NCBI GenBank assembly: GCA_021648745.1
Contig: JAKISE010000002.1
Location: forward strand, 1-64,000
Source: Cyclobacteriaceae bacterium
Lineage (GTDB): Bacteria; Bacteroidota; Bacteroidia; Cytophagales; Cyclobacteriaceae
Direction: 5' to 3'
DNA length: 64,000 bases
Made by a program: the position numbers and the translations under genes
Notes under the pieces: generated by a model
Seen by the model: the letters and a program-made list of their open reading frames with translations, nothing else
Told to the model about the DNA's origin: nothing
Databases searched by the model: none
Shown here: piece by piece, positions 37,201-45,300 of the stretch
Layout of the letters: every line of letters begins with the position of its first letter
Numbering within the stretch: the stretch's first letter is position 1

Positions 37201-38909
37201 GTGGTTACAGCAGTTCCATTAATAGGGCTGATTTAAATGCAGCAGACCCAAATACAACTATACAAACATTAGTTAGTGGCTTAAATTCACCCTATAGCGT
37301 TGCAGTTGACCCAATTGCAGGGAAAATATATTACACTTATACTAGATATGGAGCCACTACAAGTGACCCCTTTGATGCTAATTTAGCCTCTGCAGATTTA
37401 GATGGCAGTAACTCTCAAGTAATAAATTCTACTAGTTTTGATTATTTTCAAGACAATACCTATTATGATGTAAAAATTAGTCCCTCTTCAAATAAAATAT
37501 ATTGGTCGGCCTATGGCGATGTTTCCACTCCTACTATTTTTCAGGCTGACTTAGCTCCTTTCGGCAATGTAACATCGTTTAATACTCCTGCAGACCCCAA
37601 AGGTATAGCAATTGATGAGACTGGAGCAATGATATATTGGGCAAATAGTGAAATTCCATCTTTAGAGCCAGCAAAAATAATAAGAGCTAATATAGCAGAT
37701 GGTAGTAGTCCTGAGATACTCTTAAGTGGCTCTCCAAATATTTATTTTCCAGACTTTATTGAGTTAGACACCGATCAATCAGCTGCTGGCTGCACAACAC
37801 CACCTACCACTGATGCAGGTTCAGATGTTTTAATTTGTAGCACTGATAATGTTAACTTATCAGGTTCTATCGGTGGTGGGGCAACCTCAAGCCTTTGGAC
37901 AACCTCTGGAGATGGTGTTTTTAGTAATGCTAATTTACCAAACGCTGTATATACTGCAGGAACAGGTGATGTTGCCTCTGGGTTGGTAACCTTAACACTT
38001 ACTGCGAATGCTGCAAATTGCACACCAGCAACAGATCAAATGGTCGTAGCAATTAACTTACCTATTGCTGTCGTAGATCAACCAGCCACTGTAAATGTGG
38101 CTGAGTCTATAACTATTGATGTATTTAGTGGAGGGTTTGTTAATAATGCCGATGTAATTACAACCACATTGCTAACTCAACCTCAAAAAGGAACTGTAAT
38201 AATAAATAGTAACGGTTCTATTGAATACACAGCATTAGAAGGGTTTGTAGGTGCCGACAGTTTTGATTTTCAGGTTGAAAACCAATGCAACGCAATAGCA
38301 AGTGCTACAGTTAACGTTAACATTCCAAATACCGCTCCTTCCTTTAACGATGGCACAGCTTCTGCCATCCCGGGAGCACCAGTAACCATTAATATTACCG
38401 ATTTAATTACTGATTTAAACGGGAACATCGATTTATCATCTATTGAAATCATTCAACAACCAGGCAGTGGTGCTCCTGCCACTTTAGATGCTGACAATAA
38501 CTTAGTAGTTGATTATACTGGAATGATATTCTTTGGTACTGATGAAGTTGTCATAAGAGTTTATGACACAGATGGTGCATTTTCCGAAGCGAGTATATTT
38601 ATTACAGTTGAAGCCTTACCTATTGAAGCTTATAATGCGGTAAGCCCGAATGGAGATGGCCGTCACGATTTTCTTGAATTTAGATATATTGAAGCCTATC
38701 CTGAAAATGAAGTAAAGGTCTTTAACCGTTGGGGAGATGTAGTATTTACAGTGGAGGGCTATAATAATACAGATAAAACATTTACGGGTTCGGCCAATTT
38801 TGGAGGGTCAAACGAATTGCCGACAGGAACTTATTATTATACGGTTACTCTAAAAGTACTAGGTGGAGAAGTTCAAACTGTGAACGGGTATTTTGAATTG
38901 CGAAGATAA
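34221..38909 (+). CDS. Giant BspA-like adhesin with T9SS type B sorting domain (copy 1)
   Basis: 1562 aa. Signal peptide 1-21. From ~100 to 480 it carries BspA/DUF285-type repeats (MF ... AFNQDLSGWNVSNVTNM). Two or three choice-of-anchor D-like immunoglobulin domains follow (~530-890: FGSINLGGTKSLDFTIEN, SDDDDEPSFEI). Next is a YWTD-type beta-propeller region (~890-1190: MYWTESSGFEINRSNIDG, AVDPIAGKIYYT), then cadherin/Big-like domains. The C terminus is type B (AYNAVSPNGDGRHDFLEF ... VKVFNRWGDVV ... GTYYYTV ... GYFELRR). A likely surface adhesin or gliding-related protein, exported with the help of the preceding PorP/SprF protein. Confidence 0.9.
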   Translation: MKKIRIYILGLFMLYSGIASAQFITTWKTDNPGSSNDNQITIPTFNGETYLYDIYWEEVGNPTNNGTEPTGQTGDYTVTFPSIGTYRVEISGTFPRIYFNGGGFFGDDTDFEKMLTVEQWGNIAWSSMNNAFSGCTNLRINATDAPNLSTVTDLSYMFRECEVLDDNLNSWDVSTIITMTGVFYDAKLFNQPLNSWDVSSVTDMSDLFRGASTFNQPLNNWNVSNVTNMDRTFSFAEAFNNDITTWEVTNVTNMNGMFGGAFAFNQDISYKLGGGNMGGDAWNTANVTNMGSMFSVAYAFNQDISNWNTSSVTYIVSIFSGASAFNYNISSWDLSGITSLSNVFKNATAFNQDLSAWNAIMGGITDLSNMFEGATAFNQDLSGWNVISVLNMNSMFANTTYNQDITGWSVDNVSNFAGMFENNTAFNQDISANNWDIASANDLRSMFAGATAFDQDLGGWNVSNVTLMFNMLNGSGLSVDNYDKLLTGWALLTLQNGVNFGASNLFYCAAATARAELISTYSWFITDAGLGCIEVFKGNDTTGPEIFNAQPEAIDFGSINLGGTKSLDFTIENKLAVDITNFNVAISTNTGVAFSVTTTPPNIITAGTPLTISIDFTGLTVASFSETVTLTYNPVVGLSSTFSFDITGIVTLTPEPEIAIFEGNSTANNELLDAIGSFYVGGALKGGANPTNQLLIENKGSADLIISGITLPASVFTLGTLSFPITLTVGATQLVDITLDASLSGNFSETLTINSDDDDEPSFEINLNGNIDGGEILVIDGTDVYSDPRIFNLDVVNIGSANEGTDITKQFSIYNDGPLSLSITGISISDPNFTTSLTPPVLINAFVDGIYSRRDFEITLDGSVAGNFSTTVTITSDDDSSPTFTFTINGVIAAPNPPKMYWTESSGFEINRSNIDGSSFEQYFAGSAKPRGIALDVANQTIYWSTNFGDIWMGSIDAIGIVNPVKIIDDGTDLSLDMGGISLDLVNNYIYWASGYSSSINRADLNAADPNTTIQTLVSGLNSPYSVAVDPIAGKIYYTYTRYGATTSDPFDANLASADLDGSNSQVINSTSFDYFQDNTYYDVKISPSSNKIYWSAYGDVSTPTIFQADLAPFGNVTSFNTPADPKGIAIDETGAMIYWANSEIPSLEPAKIIRANIADGSSPEILLSGSPNIYFPDFIELDTDQSAAGCTTPPTTDAGSDVLICSTDNVNLSGSIGGGATSSLWTTSGDGVFSNANLPNAVYTAGTGDVASGLVTLTLTANAANCTPATDQMVVAINLPIAVVDQPATVNVAESITIDVFSGGFVNNADVITTTLLTQPQKGTVIINSNGSIEYTALEGFVGADSFDFQVENQCNAIASATVNVNIPNTAPSFNDGTASAIPGAPVTINITDLITDLNGNIDLSSIEIIQQPGSGAPATLDADNNLVVDYTGMIFFGTDEVVIRVYDTDGAFSEASIFITVEALPIEAYNAVSPNGDGRHDFLEFRYIEAYPENEVKVFNRWGDVVFTVEGYNNTDKTFTGSANFGGSNELPTGTYYYTVTLKVLGGEVQTVNGYFELRR

Positions 38910-39181
38910 ATATTACAAAGAGTAACCCGATAGCTATTGAAATAGCCTCTCCACATTACTGGTGCCAAATGAGATAATTGAGAGGCACTGTCCCATTTAG
39001 TGTGTTTGTAGAGGTTTTCAATGATAGAGTTAGTAACCTGAGTTCGACCTAAGGAATACGGTCAGCTTTAATCGAAACTTTCATAAACAACTTAGATTTT
39101 TGTAGGACTAACGGGTTAATTCAAGAAAATATAAGGAGGTTTAGGGAAGTTTCGTTAAAGCCCAAAGGGAAAATATCTAGC

Positions 39182-40216
39182 AACCTGAGTTCGACCTAAG
39201 GAACTAATAGAAAAGAGCTATTTGTGAAGTTTGCGTGTTAGTTTCAAATTTGATGCTAGGCTTTTTTTCTTGAAAAGAATAGGCAATTATACTGGCTACC
39301 AAATTGGTAATGAAGTTGCTAAAGCTTCTATGTCTAGAGTGTTCAGCTTGGCAAATATTTTTAAGTTGGTCATTAATTGTTTCGATAACTGATCTTTTTC
39401 TCAATAATATTTTATCTCTCATCGTCATTAATACATTTTTCATATTATTTCTGATACCTGTAATTAAGTGAAGTCCTTGATCAAATAATAAGGAGGATAA
39501 TTCTTTAGATAAATAGCCTTTATCTCCATAGATACTACCCATTATCTTCTTAAGAAAGTTTTCAGATTTTAGTGGAGTTCTATCATCTACATTGGCCTGT
39601 GTGATCATAAAATCAAGTATTTCACCTTTGTCGTTTACAATTATGTGGAGCTTAAATCCATAAAACCACCCCATTGTTGACTTACCAGTGGTGGCTATGC
39701 CTTCAAAGACTTTGTTAGCTCTAATACGCTTATTCTTGCAGACTCTTAAAGGTGTAGAGTCCACAAAAGAGATACCTGTACATTCTCCTAAACAACAAGT
39801 TTTTAGATATAGAACTAGAGGAAGCATATTGCTTTGCATCAACTCTACAAATCGATTATAAGAAACAGTTTCTGGGAATTCATTTTTGAGATGGACTTGA
39901 ATATAGAATTTATAAAAGTGTTTAAAAGTTCGGTGCCCACTTAAATGAAACAGTACTGTTATGGTAAGAATTTCACTCTTTGACATTTTAAAAGCTCTGT
40001 TTCGGTGCTTTTTCCCATCAGATATAAGTTTTTTAGTCAAAGCAGGTTCAAAAACCTTGCAAAAATCATCAATAGAACAGAAAATTTCAGTAATTTTATC
40101 TTTAGAAATCATAAGCAGAAAAGAGGTTATCTATTTGGTTTTCAGATACTTAAATATATAGCTTTTTCTGCTTATTTTACGCTAAATCAATGCTTTTCTT
40201 AGGTCGAACTCAGGTT
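39182..40216 (-). mobile_element. IS982-family insertion sequence
   Basis: 1035 bp. The ends, AACCTGAGTTCGACCTAAGG at 39182 and the same sequence inverted at 40198-40216 (differing after 19 bases), bound one transposase gene. AGC lies on both sides, a possible 3-bp target duplication. It is inserted inside the miniature element 39035-40337. It looks complete. Confidence 0.88.
39204..40112 (-). CDS. IS982-family transposase
   Basis: 302 aa, normal for IS982. DDE catalytic residues are visible in FVDSTPLRV (D), TQANVDDRTPL (D) and SVIETINDQLK (E). KLHIIVNDKGEILDF and GDKGYLSKEL are typical DDE_Tnp_1 strands. The reading frame is intact, so the element may be active. The ATG lies 86 bases inside the right terminal repeat. 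Confidence 0.95.
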   Translation of the reverse strand: MISKDKITEIFCSIDDFCKVFEPALTKKLISDGKKHRNRAFKMSKSEILTITVLFHLSGHRTFKHFYKFYIQVHLKNEFPETVSYNRFVELMQSNMLPLVLYLKTCCLGECTGISFVDSTPLRVCKNKRIRANKVFEGIATTGKSTMGWFYGFKLHIIVNDKGEILDFMITQANVDDRTPLKSENFLKKIMGSIYGDKGYLSKELSSLLFDQGLHLITGIRNNMKNVLMTMRDKILLRKRSVIETINDQLKNICQAEHSRHRSFSNFITNLVASIIAYSFQEKKPSIKFETNTQTSQIALFY

Positions 40217-40380
40217 AGCAGGCAATCTTTTGAATATAAAAATCTTGAAATAATCCATTATATCTTTGCTTTTTATATTAAAAAGCTCACCTACTATTTT
40301 ATTTTCTGGCAGCTATTCCTTATCCCGAACTCAGGTTAGTAAGTTATTGGGCTTAAAGACGGTATTAACACAAGTAATAT

Positions 40381-41364
40381 TTAATTAATGTCATTAATGT
40401 CATTAACAATATTTGAGACCAATTCATTCAAAGAGCTAATTGGTCTCTGGATTTTAGTCATCACTTCTTTATTAATTTGATCGGAATGATCCTTATAATT
40501 AAAAATACTGGAAAGGCCCATAATGGTGGCAACTGGTGCGCGTACCTCATGCGAAAAAGACCACGCTATTTTTTCTAATTTCATGTTTTTTCTCTCAAGC
40601 TCTTTTTGATGTTTCTTTATTGACTCTTCAGCTTTTTTTCTATCCGTAATATCATAGCGGATCGCTATAAATTTAGTAATTTCTCCTCTTTTTCTAACAG
40701 AAGGTACTACTGTGGCTTGTAACCAATAAAAAGAGCCGTCTTTTGCCTTATTTTTTATTTCTCCGGTCCATATTTTTCCTGATTTGATGGTAGTCCAAAA
40801 GTCTTTCATAAACTCTTTAGAGTGATGCCCTGAATTTAATATTCGATGGTCAGCACCTATTAATTCTTCTATAGAATATTTAGAAATTTTAGCGAATTTA
40901 TCATTAGCATACGTAATTACACCTTTTTCGTTTGTGTATGCAAGAATCGCTGATTGGTTGAGCGCAACTTTTATGTCTTTATTTTCTTCTAGAGCTAATT
41001 TTAGTTTGTCTTCACCTTTTTTTCTATTGGTAATATCCTGCAAAGAGCCGTAAAGTCGGAAATATTTTCCCCCTTTCTTCTCTGTTTTATCAATTATTCT
41101 AAGCCAAAGCACTTTCCCTTTTGCGGTAAATACTTGAGTGGTAATATCAAAACCTGTTCCTTCAACTCTTGCTTTTTTTGTAATATCATACACCATTTTT
41201 GCACTTTCTCCTTTTTCAAAATACTTAATGGATGTTGCCCAACTCGGATTATAGGTTAAAGGTTCTTCCAATATTTCTTTGACGGTGGGCCTATTTTCAT
41301 ACCTTAAAATATTGAAAATATGTAGCATATATATAATTAAAATCGTATTAATATAAAATTTCAT
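40381..41364 (-). CDS. PAS-domain histidine-kinase-like protein lacking an ATPase domain, possibly 5'-truncated
   Basis: 327 aa. A partial PAS fold (~15-110, ending GSLQDITNRKKGEDKL), a full PAS domain (~125-245: AILAYTNEKGVITYANDKF ... AIRYDITDRKKAEESI), a short coiled coil, and a HisKA-like helix with FSHEVRAPVATIMGL (phosphoacceptor-type His) follow in order. The protein ends soon after, without N/G boxes of a HATPase_c domain. Such ATPase-less forms exist in Cytophagales. The first PAS lacks its opening strands and the ORF begins with a hydrophobic odd stretch, so the 5' end was probably lost where the PorP copy-2 module now begins. Confidence 0.7.
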   Translation of the reverse strand: MKFYINTILIIYMLHIFNILRYENRPTVKEILEEPLTYNPSWATSIKYFEKGESAKMVYDITKKARVEGTGFDITTQVFTAKGKVLWLRIIDKTEKKGGKYFRLYGSLQDITNRKKGEDKLKLALEENKDIKVALNQSAILAYTNEKGVITYANDKFAKISKYSIEELIGADHRILNSGHHSKEFMKDFWTTIKSGKIWTGEIKNKAKDGSFYWLQATVVPSVRKRGEITKFIAIRYDITDRKKAEESIKKHQKELERKNMKLEKIAWSFSHEVRAPVATIMGLSSIFNYKDHSDQINKEVMTKIQRPISSLNELVSNIVNDINDIN

Positions 41365-41424
41365 TTGGTCTTAATTTCATTAATCATATCAAAATATTAT
41401 AAAACAATGATGTTATAAGAATGT

Positions 41425-41432
41425 TAATTTTG
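41425..41432 (+). promoter_or_regulatory. Bacteroidota -7 box of the second PorP/SprF module
   Basis: TAATTTTG is an exact TAnnTTTG match. The transcript would begin near 41439, so the ATG at 41421 cannot be used and the start is 41460. Confidence 0.55.
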
Positions 41433-41459
41433 CATGTTAATCCGATTTTAATCAAATCC

Positions 41460-42380
41460 ATGAAAACCATCTCTCCTTGTTTTAAGGTATTAGTCCTATT
41501 CTTAATTCTATTCCCTTTTACCTCTTATGCTCAACAAGATGCCATTATGAGCCAATACATGTTTAATCAGTTGGCCTTTAATCCTTCGTATGCGGGCATT
41601 AATAATGTTACCACCTTTTCATTAAACTCAAGGTTTCAATGGTCTAGTTTCGAGGGGGCTCCTACCTCCTACTTTTTTAGTGGTTCTACTTCTATAATCG
41701 ATGGCAAAGTGGGCTTAGGAGCCACTTTAATTTATGATGTGCTAGGGAGTAATACCAATACCCAAGCCCAACTTAGTTATGCCTATAAAATTCGGCAAGC
41801 AGACAAAGCATTTTCTTTTGGATTGCAAACCGGCCTTATGAACATAAGAATAGATGATACAGGATTAAACCTAAAAGTAGGAGACGATCCTTTTTTTCAA
41901 GGAAATGTGGAATCGGTTACTAAAGTTAACTTTGGAGCAGGTGTTTCATTAATGTCTGATACCTACTATATAGGATTATCAGTACCGAGAATGATGAATT
42001 CAAAATTTGAATCAGGAAATGTAAATATTATTTATGAGCGACATTTCTATCTATCCGGGTCCTATATTTTTCAAGCATCTCCAACTGTAAAACTAAAACC
42101 AATGGTGCTGCTAAAAGGAGTAAAGGGGGCTCCACTATCAGTAGATATAAACATGAGTGCACTGTTATTAAATAAGTTTTGGGTTGGGGCTTTCACTCGA
42201 AACTTTAACACATGGGGTGGCATGCTGCAATTTGAATTTATGGATGCCTATAAAATTGGCTATTCTTTTGAAATGCTAGGCAAAAATTTAACTGGCAATG
42301 GTTTACCCACCAATGAAATAATGTTGAGTGCCGATTTAGCACTATTCAGTCATCAATCAATTTTTCAACGCTTTTTTTAA
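41460..42380 (+). CDS. PorP/SprF family type IX secretion membrane protein (copy 2)
   Basis: 306 aa from ATG 41460, the same length as copy 1. The signal peptide (KVLVLFLILFPFTSYAQ) differs from copy 1. The mature part is nearly the same (QQDAIMSQYMFNQLAFNPSY, YIGLSVPRMMNSKFESGNV). Six bases separate it from the following giant adhesin gene, as in copy 1. It presumably serves that adhesin, although cross-service is possible. Confidence 0.92.
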   Translation: MKTISPCFKVLVLFLILFPFTSYAQQDAIMSQYMFNQLAFNPSYAGINNVTTFSLNSRFQWSSFEGAPTSYFFSGSTSIIDGKVGLGATLIYDVLGSNTNTQAQLSYAYKIRQADKAFSFGLQTGLMNIRIDDTGLNLKVGDDPFFQGNVESVTKVNFGAGVSLMSDTYYIGLSVPRMMNSKFESGNVNIIYERHFYLSGSYIFQASPTVKLKPMVLLKGVKGAPLSVDINMSALLLNKFWVGAFTRNFNTWGGMLQFEFMDAYKIGYSFEMLGKNLTGNGLPTNEIMLSADLALFSHQSIFQRFF

Positions 42381-42386
42381 TTTAGT

Positions 42387-45300
42387 ATGAAGAAGATCAA
42401 AATTTACATCTTAGGCTTGTTTATGCTTTACGGTGGAATAGCCAGCGCACAGTTTATAACTACTTGGAAAACTGACAATAATGGCTCATCAAGCGATGAC
42501 CAAATTACCATACCCACACTTGGTGGAGGATACGATTATAAAGTAGATTGGGGAGATGGCATGAATGATACTGGTGTTAACGGAAATATTACTCATACCT
42601 ATGCAATAGCAGGAACCTATACAGTTACCATAACAGAAGACTTTCCTCGGATTTATTTTAACAATGGTGGAGACAAGGATAAAATATTAACCATAGAGCA
42701 ATGGGGCACCAACCCTTGGACGACAATGGCATCTGCATTTAGTGGCTGTTCTTTTTTAACTATTGCTACGGGCGCAGGTGCACCAAATCTTAGTTCTGTA
42801 ACAAACCTTACCGAAATGTTTAGAAATACAGATCTCTTTAATAGCGATTTAAGTAGCTGGGATGTAAGCAATATTATCACTATGAGGAGAATGTTTAGGT
42901 TTGCTGAGGCGTTTAACGGAAACATTAGTGGCTGGGATGTACGTGCAGTTTTAGATATGAGTGAGATGTTTATTTTTGCGGAAAACTTTAATCAGGATAT
43001 TGGGGCCTGGGAAGTGGGTAATGTTACCAATATGGGTTTTATGTTTTTCGCTGCCTTTGCTTTCGATCAGGATATTAGTTTCAAACCTGGAGGAGGAAAT
43101 AATGGCGATGATGCTTGGAATACAGCTAATGTTACCAATATGAGGTCGATGTTTGAAAGTGCCCTTGACTTTAACCAGAATATTGGCGGTTGGGATGTAA
43201 GCAGTGTTACTAATATCAGTTCTATGTTTAACGATGCATCCGCCTTTAACCAGAATATTAGTAGCTGGAACCTAAGTGGTGTTACTAGTTGGAGTAATTT
43301 ATTTAGATATGCCACAGTATTTAACCAAGACTTGAGCGCATGGAATGTCTATTCTTCAAGCATTACAGATATGAGCTCGATGTTTCAAGGAGCCACAGCA
43401 TTTAATCAAGATATAAGCAGTTGGGATGTAAGCAATGTAAGCGATTTTAATGGAATGTTCGAAAACAACACTGCTTTTAATCAGGATATCTCGGGCTGGA
43501 TCGTAAGTAGTGCAATCGGGATGCAGAGGATGTTTAATGGGGCATCCTCCTTTAATCAAAACCTTGGTGGTTGGGAGGTAAGTAATGTTACCAATTTTAT
43601 CGATATGCTTAACAACTCAGGTCTTTCAGTTGATAATTTCGATAATTTACTGATCGGCTGGGAAGGGCTAACACTAAGTATGAATGAGAACTTAGGTGCC
43701 TTTGCCCTTAACTACTGTAATGGTGAGAGTGCTAGAGCAAGCATAATTACTAGTTTTAATTGGACAATAAATGATGCAGGCCAAAACTGCATTCTCGTGT
43801 TTGAAGGAAGCGATACCACAGGCCCGGAAATAGTTAACGGGCAGGCAAACCCTTTTGACTTTGGGTCAATTAATACGGGAGCAAATAAAACCTATAGTTT
43901 TACCATCCAAAACCGCACCTCCTCTGTTATAACTAATTTTAATGTTGTTCCTACCCTTGGCTCAATGGTTTTTTCTGTTACCTCCCCTGCATTTCCTGTA
44001 ACAATTACTTCCGGTAACTCACTAACAATTGTTGTGCAGTTAAACAGTCCAACATCAGGTGCGTTTAACGAAACATTGTCTATAACAAGTGACTCTTTTA
44101 CCAACCCATTTGAGTTTAACCTTATAGGAGAAGTAACAGCCATTACCCAACCCGAAATTAAGATATTTGATAACAATACTACTACCGGCAATATTATTTT
44201 AGATGGAGATGTCTCAGGTTTAATCATTGGCAGTACGTTACGCGGTACTGATGCAATCAGGCAAATTACCATTGAAAACAAAGGCTCTGCTGTGCTTAAT
44301 ATTACTGGCGTATCCGTTACAGGAGGGGCATTCTCTCTAAACAATCCGTCTGTACCTTTTACAATCCCTATTGATGGAACACTTGTGCTTACCATTACAC
44401 TTGATGGAACCGTTAGCGGTAACTTTGCAGAAACCCTAATGATTGAAAGCAACGATTCAGATGAAAACCCATACGACTTCCTTATAACAGGAGATATTTT
44501 CGGACCAGCAATCGCAGTTTTCGATGGACCTAACAGGTTTTCTTTCCCTACTATACCTAATGGAATGGGCTACACAATAGACTTCATGTCAGCTACAGTA
44601 GGCACAGATATAACAAGACAGATAACAATAATCAACTCTGGAATGGTTGATTTAACTGTTTCAGATATTTCGGTAGCTGCTCCATTCACTGTTGTGCCAC
44701 CTACTCCCTACCCTTTTATTATTCCTGCAATAGAAGATGGCTCTCCAGGAGTAAGAGTTGTTGAAATTACTTTATCAGGAATGGCACAAGGTTCTTTTAA
44801 CGAACCAATTGCCATAATAAATAATGATGATGACGACAGCAGTTTCAGTTTCAACCTTACAGGGGAAATAACAGCACCTGAGCCTAAAGTGTATTGGACT
44901 GAAGAAAGCGGAAACGAAATAAACAGGGCTAATTTTGATGGAACTTCTTTTGAACAATATCATGCAGAGCCAACTTACAACCCTCGTGGTATAGCTATTA
45001 ATACCCTAAATAAAATAGTGTACTGGACAAATAATTGGGGTCAAATTAGAAAAGGTGAAATTGACCCAACCGGGTTAGTAAATGTTAATAATTTTATGAA
45101 TGATGGGATTGATACAAATAGAGAAATGGGGGGAATAGCCTTGGATGTTACCGGAGATAATATGTATTGGGTAAGTACCTACGATGGAAAAATTAAAACG
45201 GCAAGCCTATTAGAGACAGACCCAGCTAATGTTACTATTACAGAACTAGTACTAGGGCTTAGTAACCCCATAGGCATAGCTATAGATACAACCGCAAATT

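Larger units (their letters stand above)
39035..40337. mobile_element. Miniature element with IS982-like ends, interrupted by an IS
   Basis: The left end, AACCTGAGTTCGACCTAAGG at 39035, and the right end, AACCTGAGTTCGGGATAAGG read inward from 40337, form imperfect inverted repeats of ~25 bases. AGT flanks both sides (…TTAGT before, AGTAAG after), a possible 3-bp target duplication. Without the inserted IS (39182-40216) only ~268 bp remain, with no coding capacity, so this is a MITE-like element mobilised by a related transposase. Confidence 0.75.
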
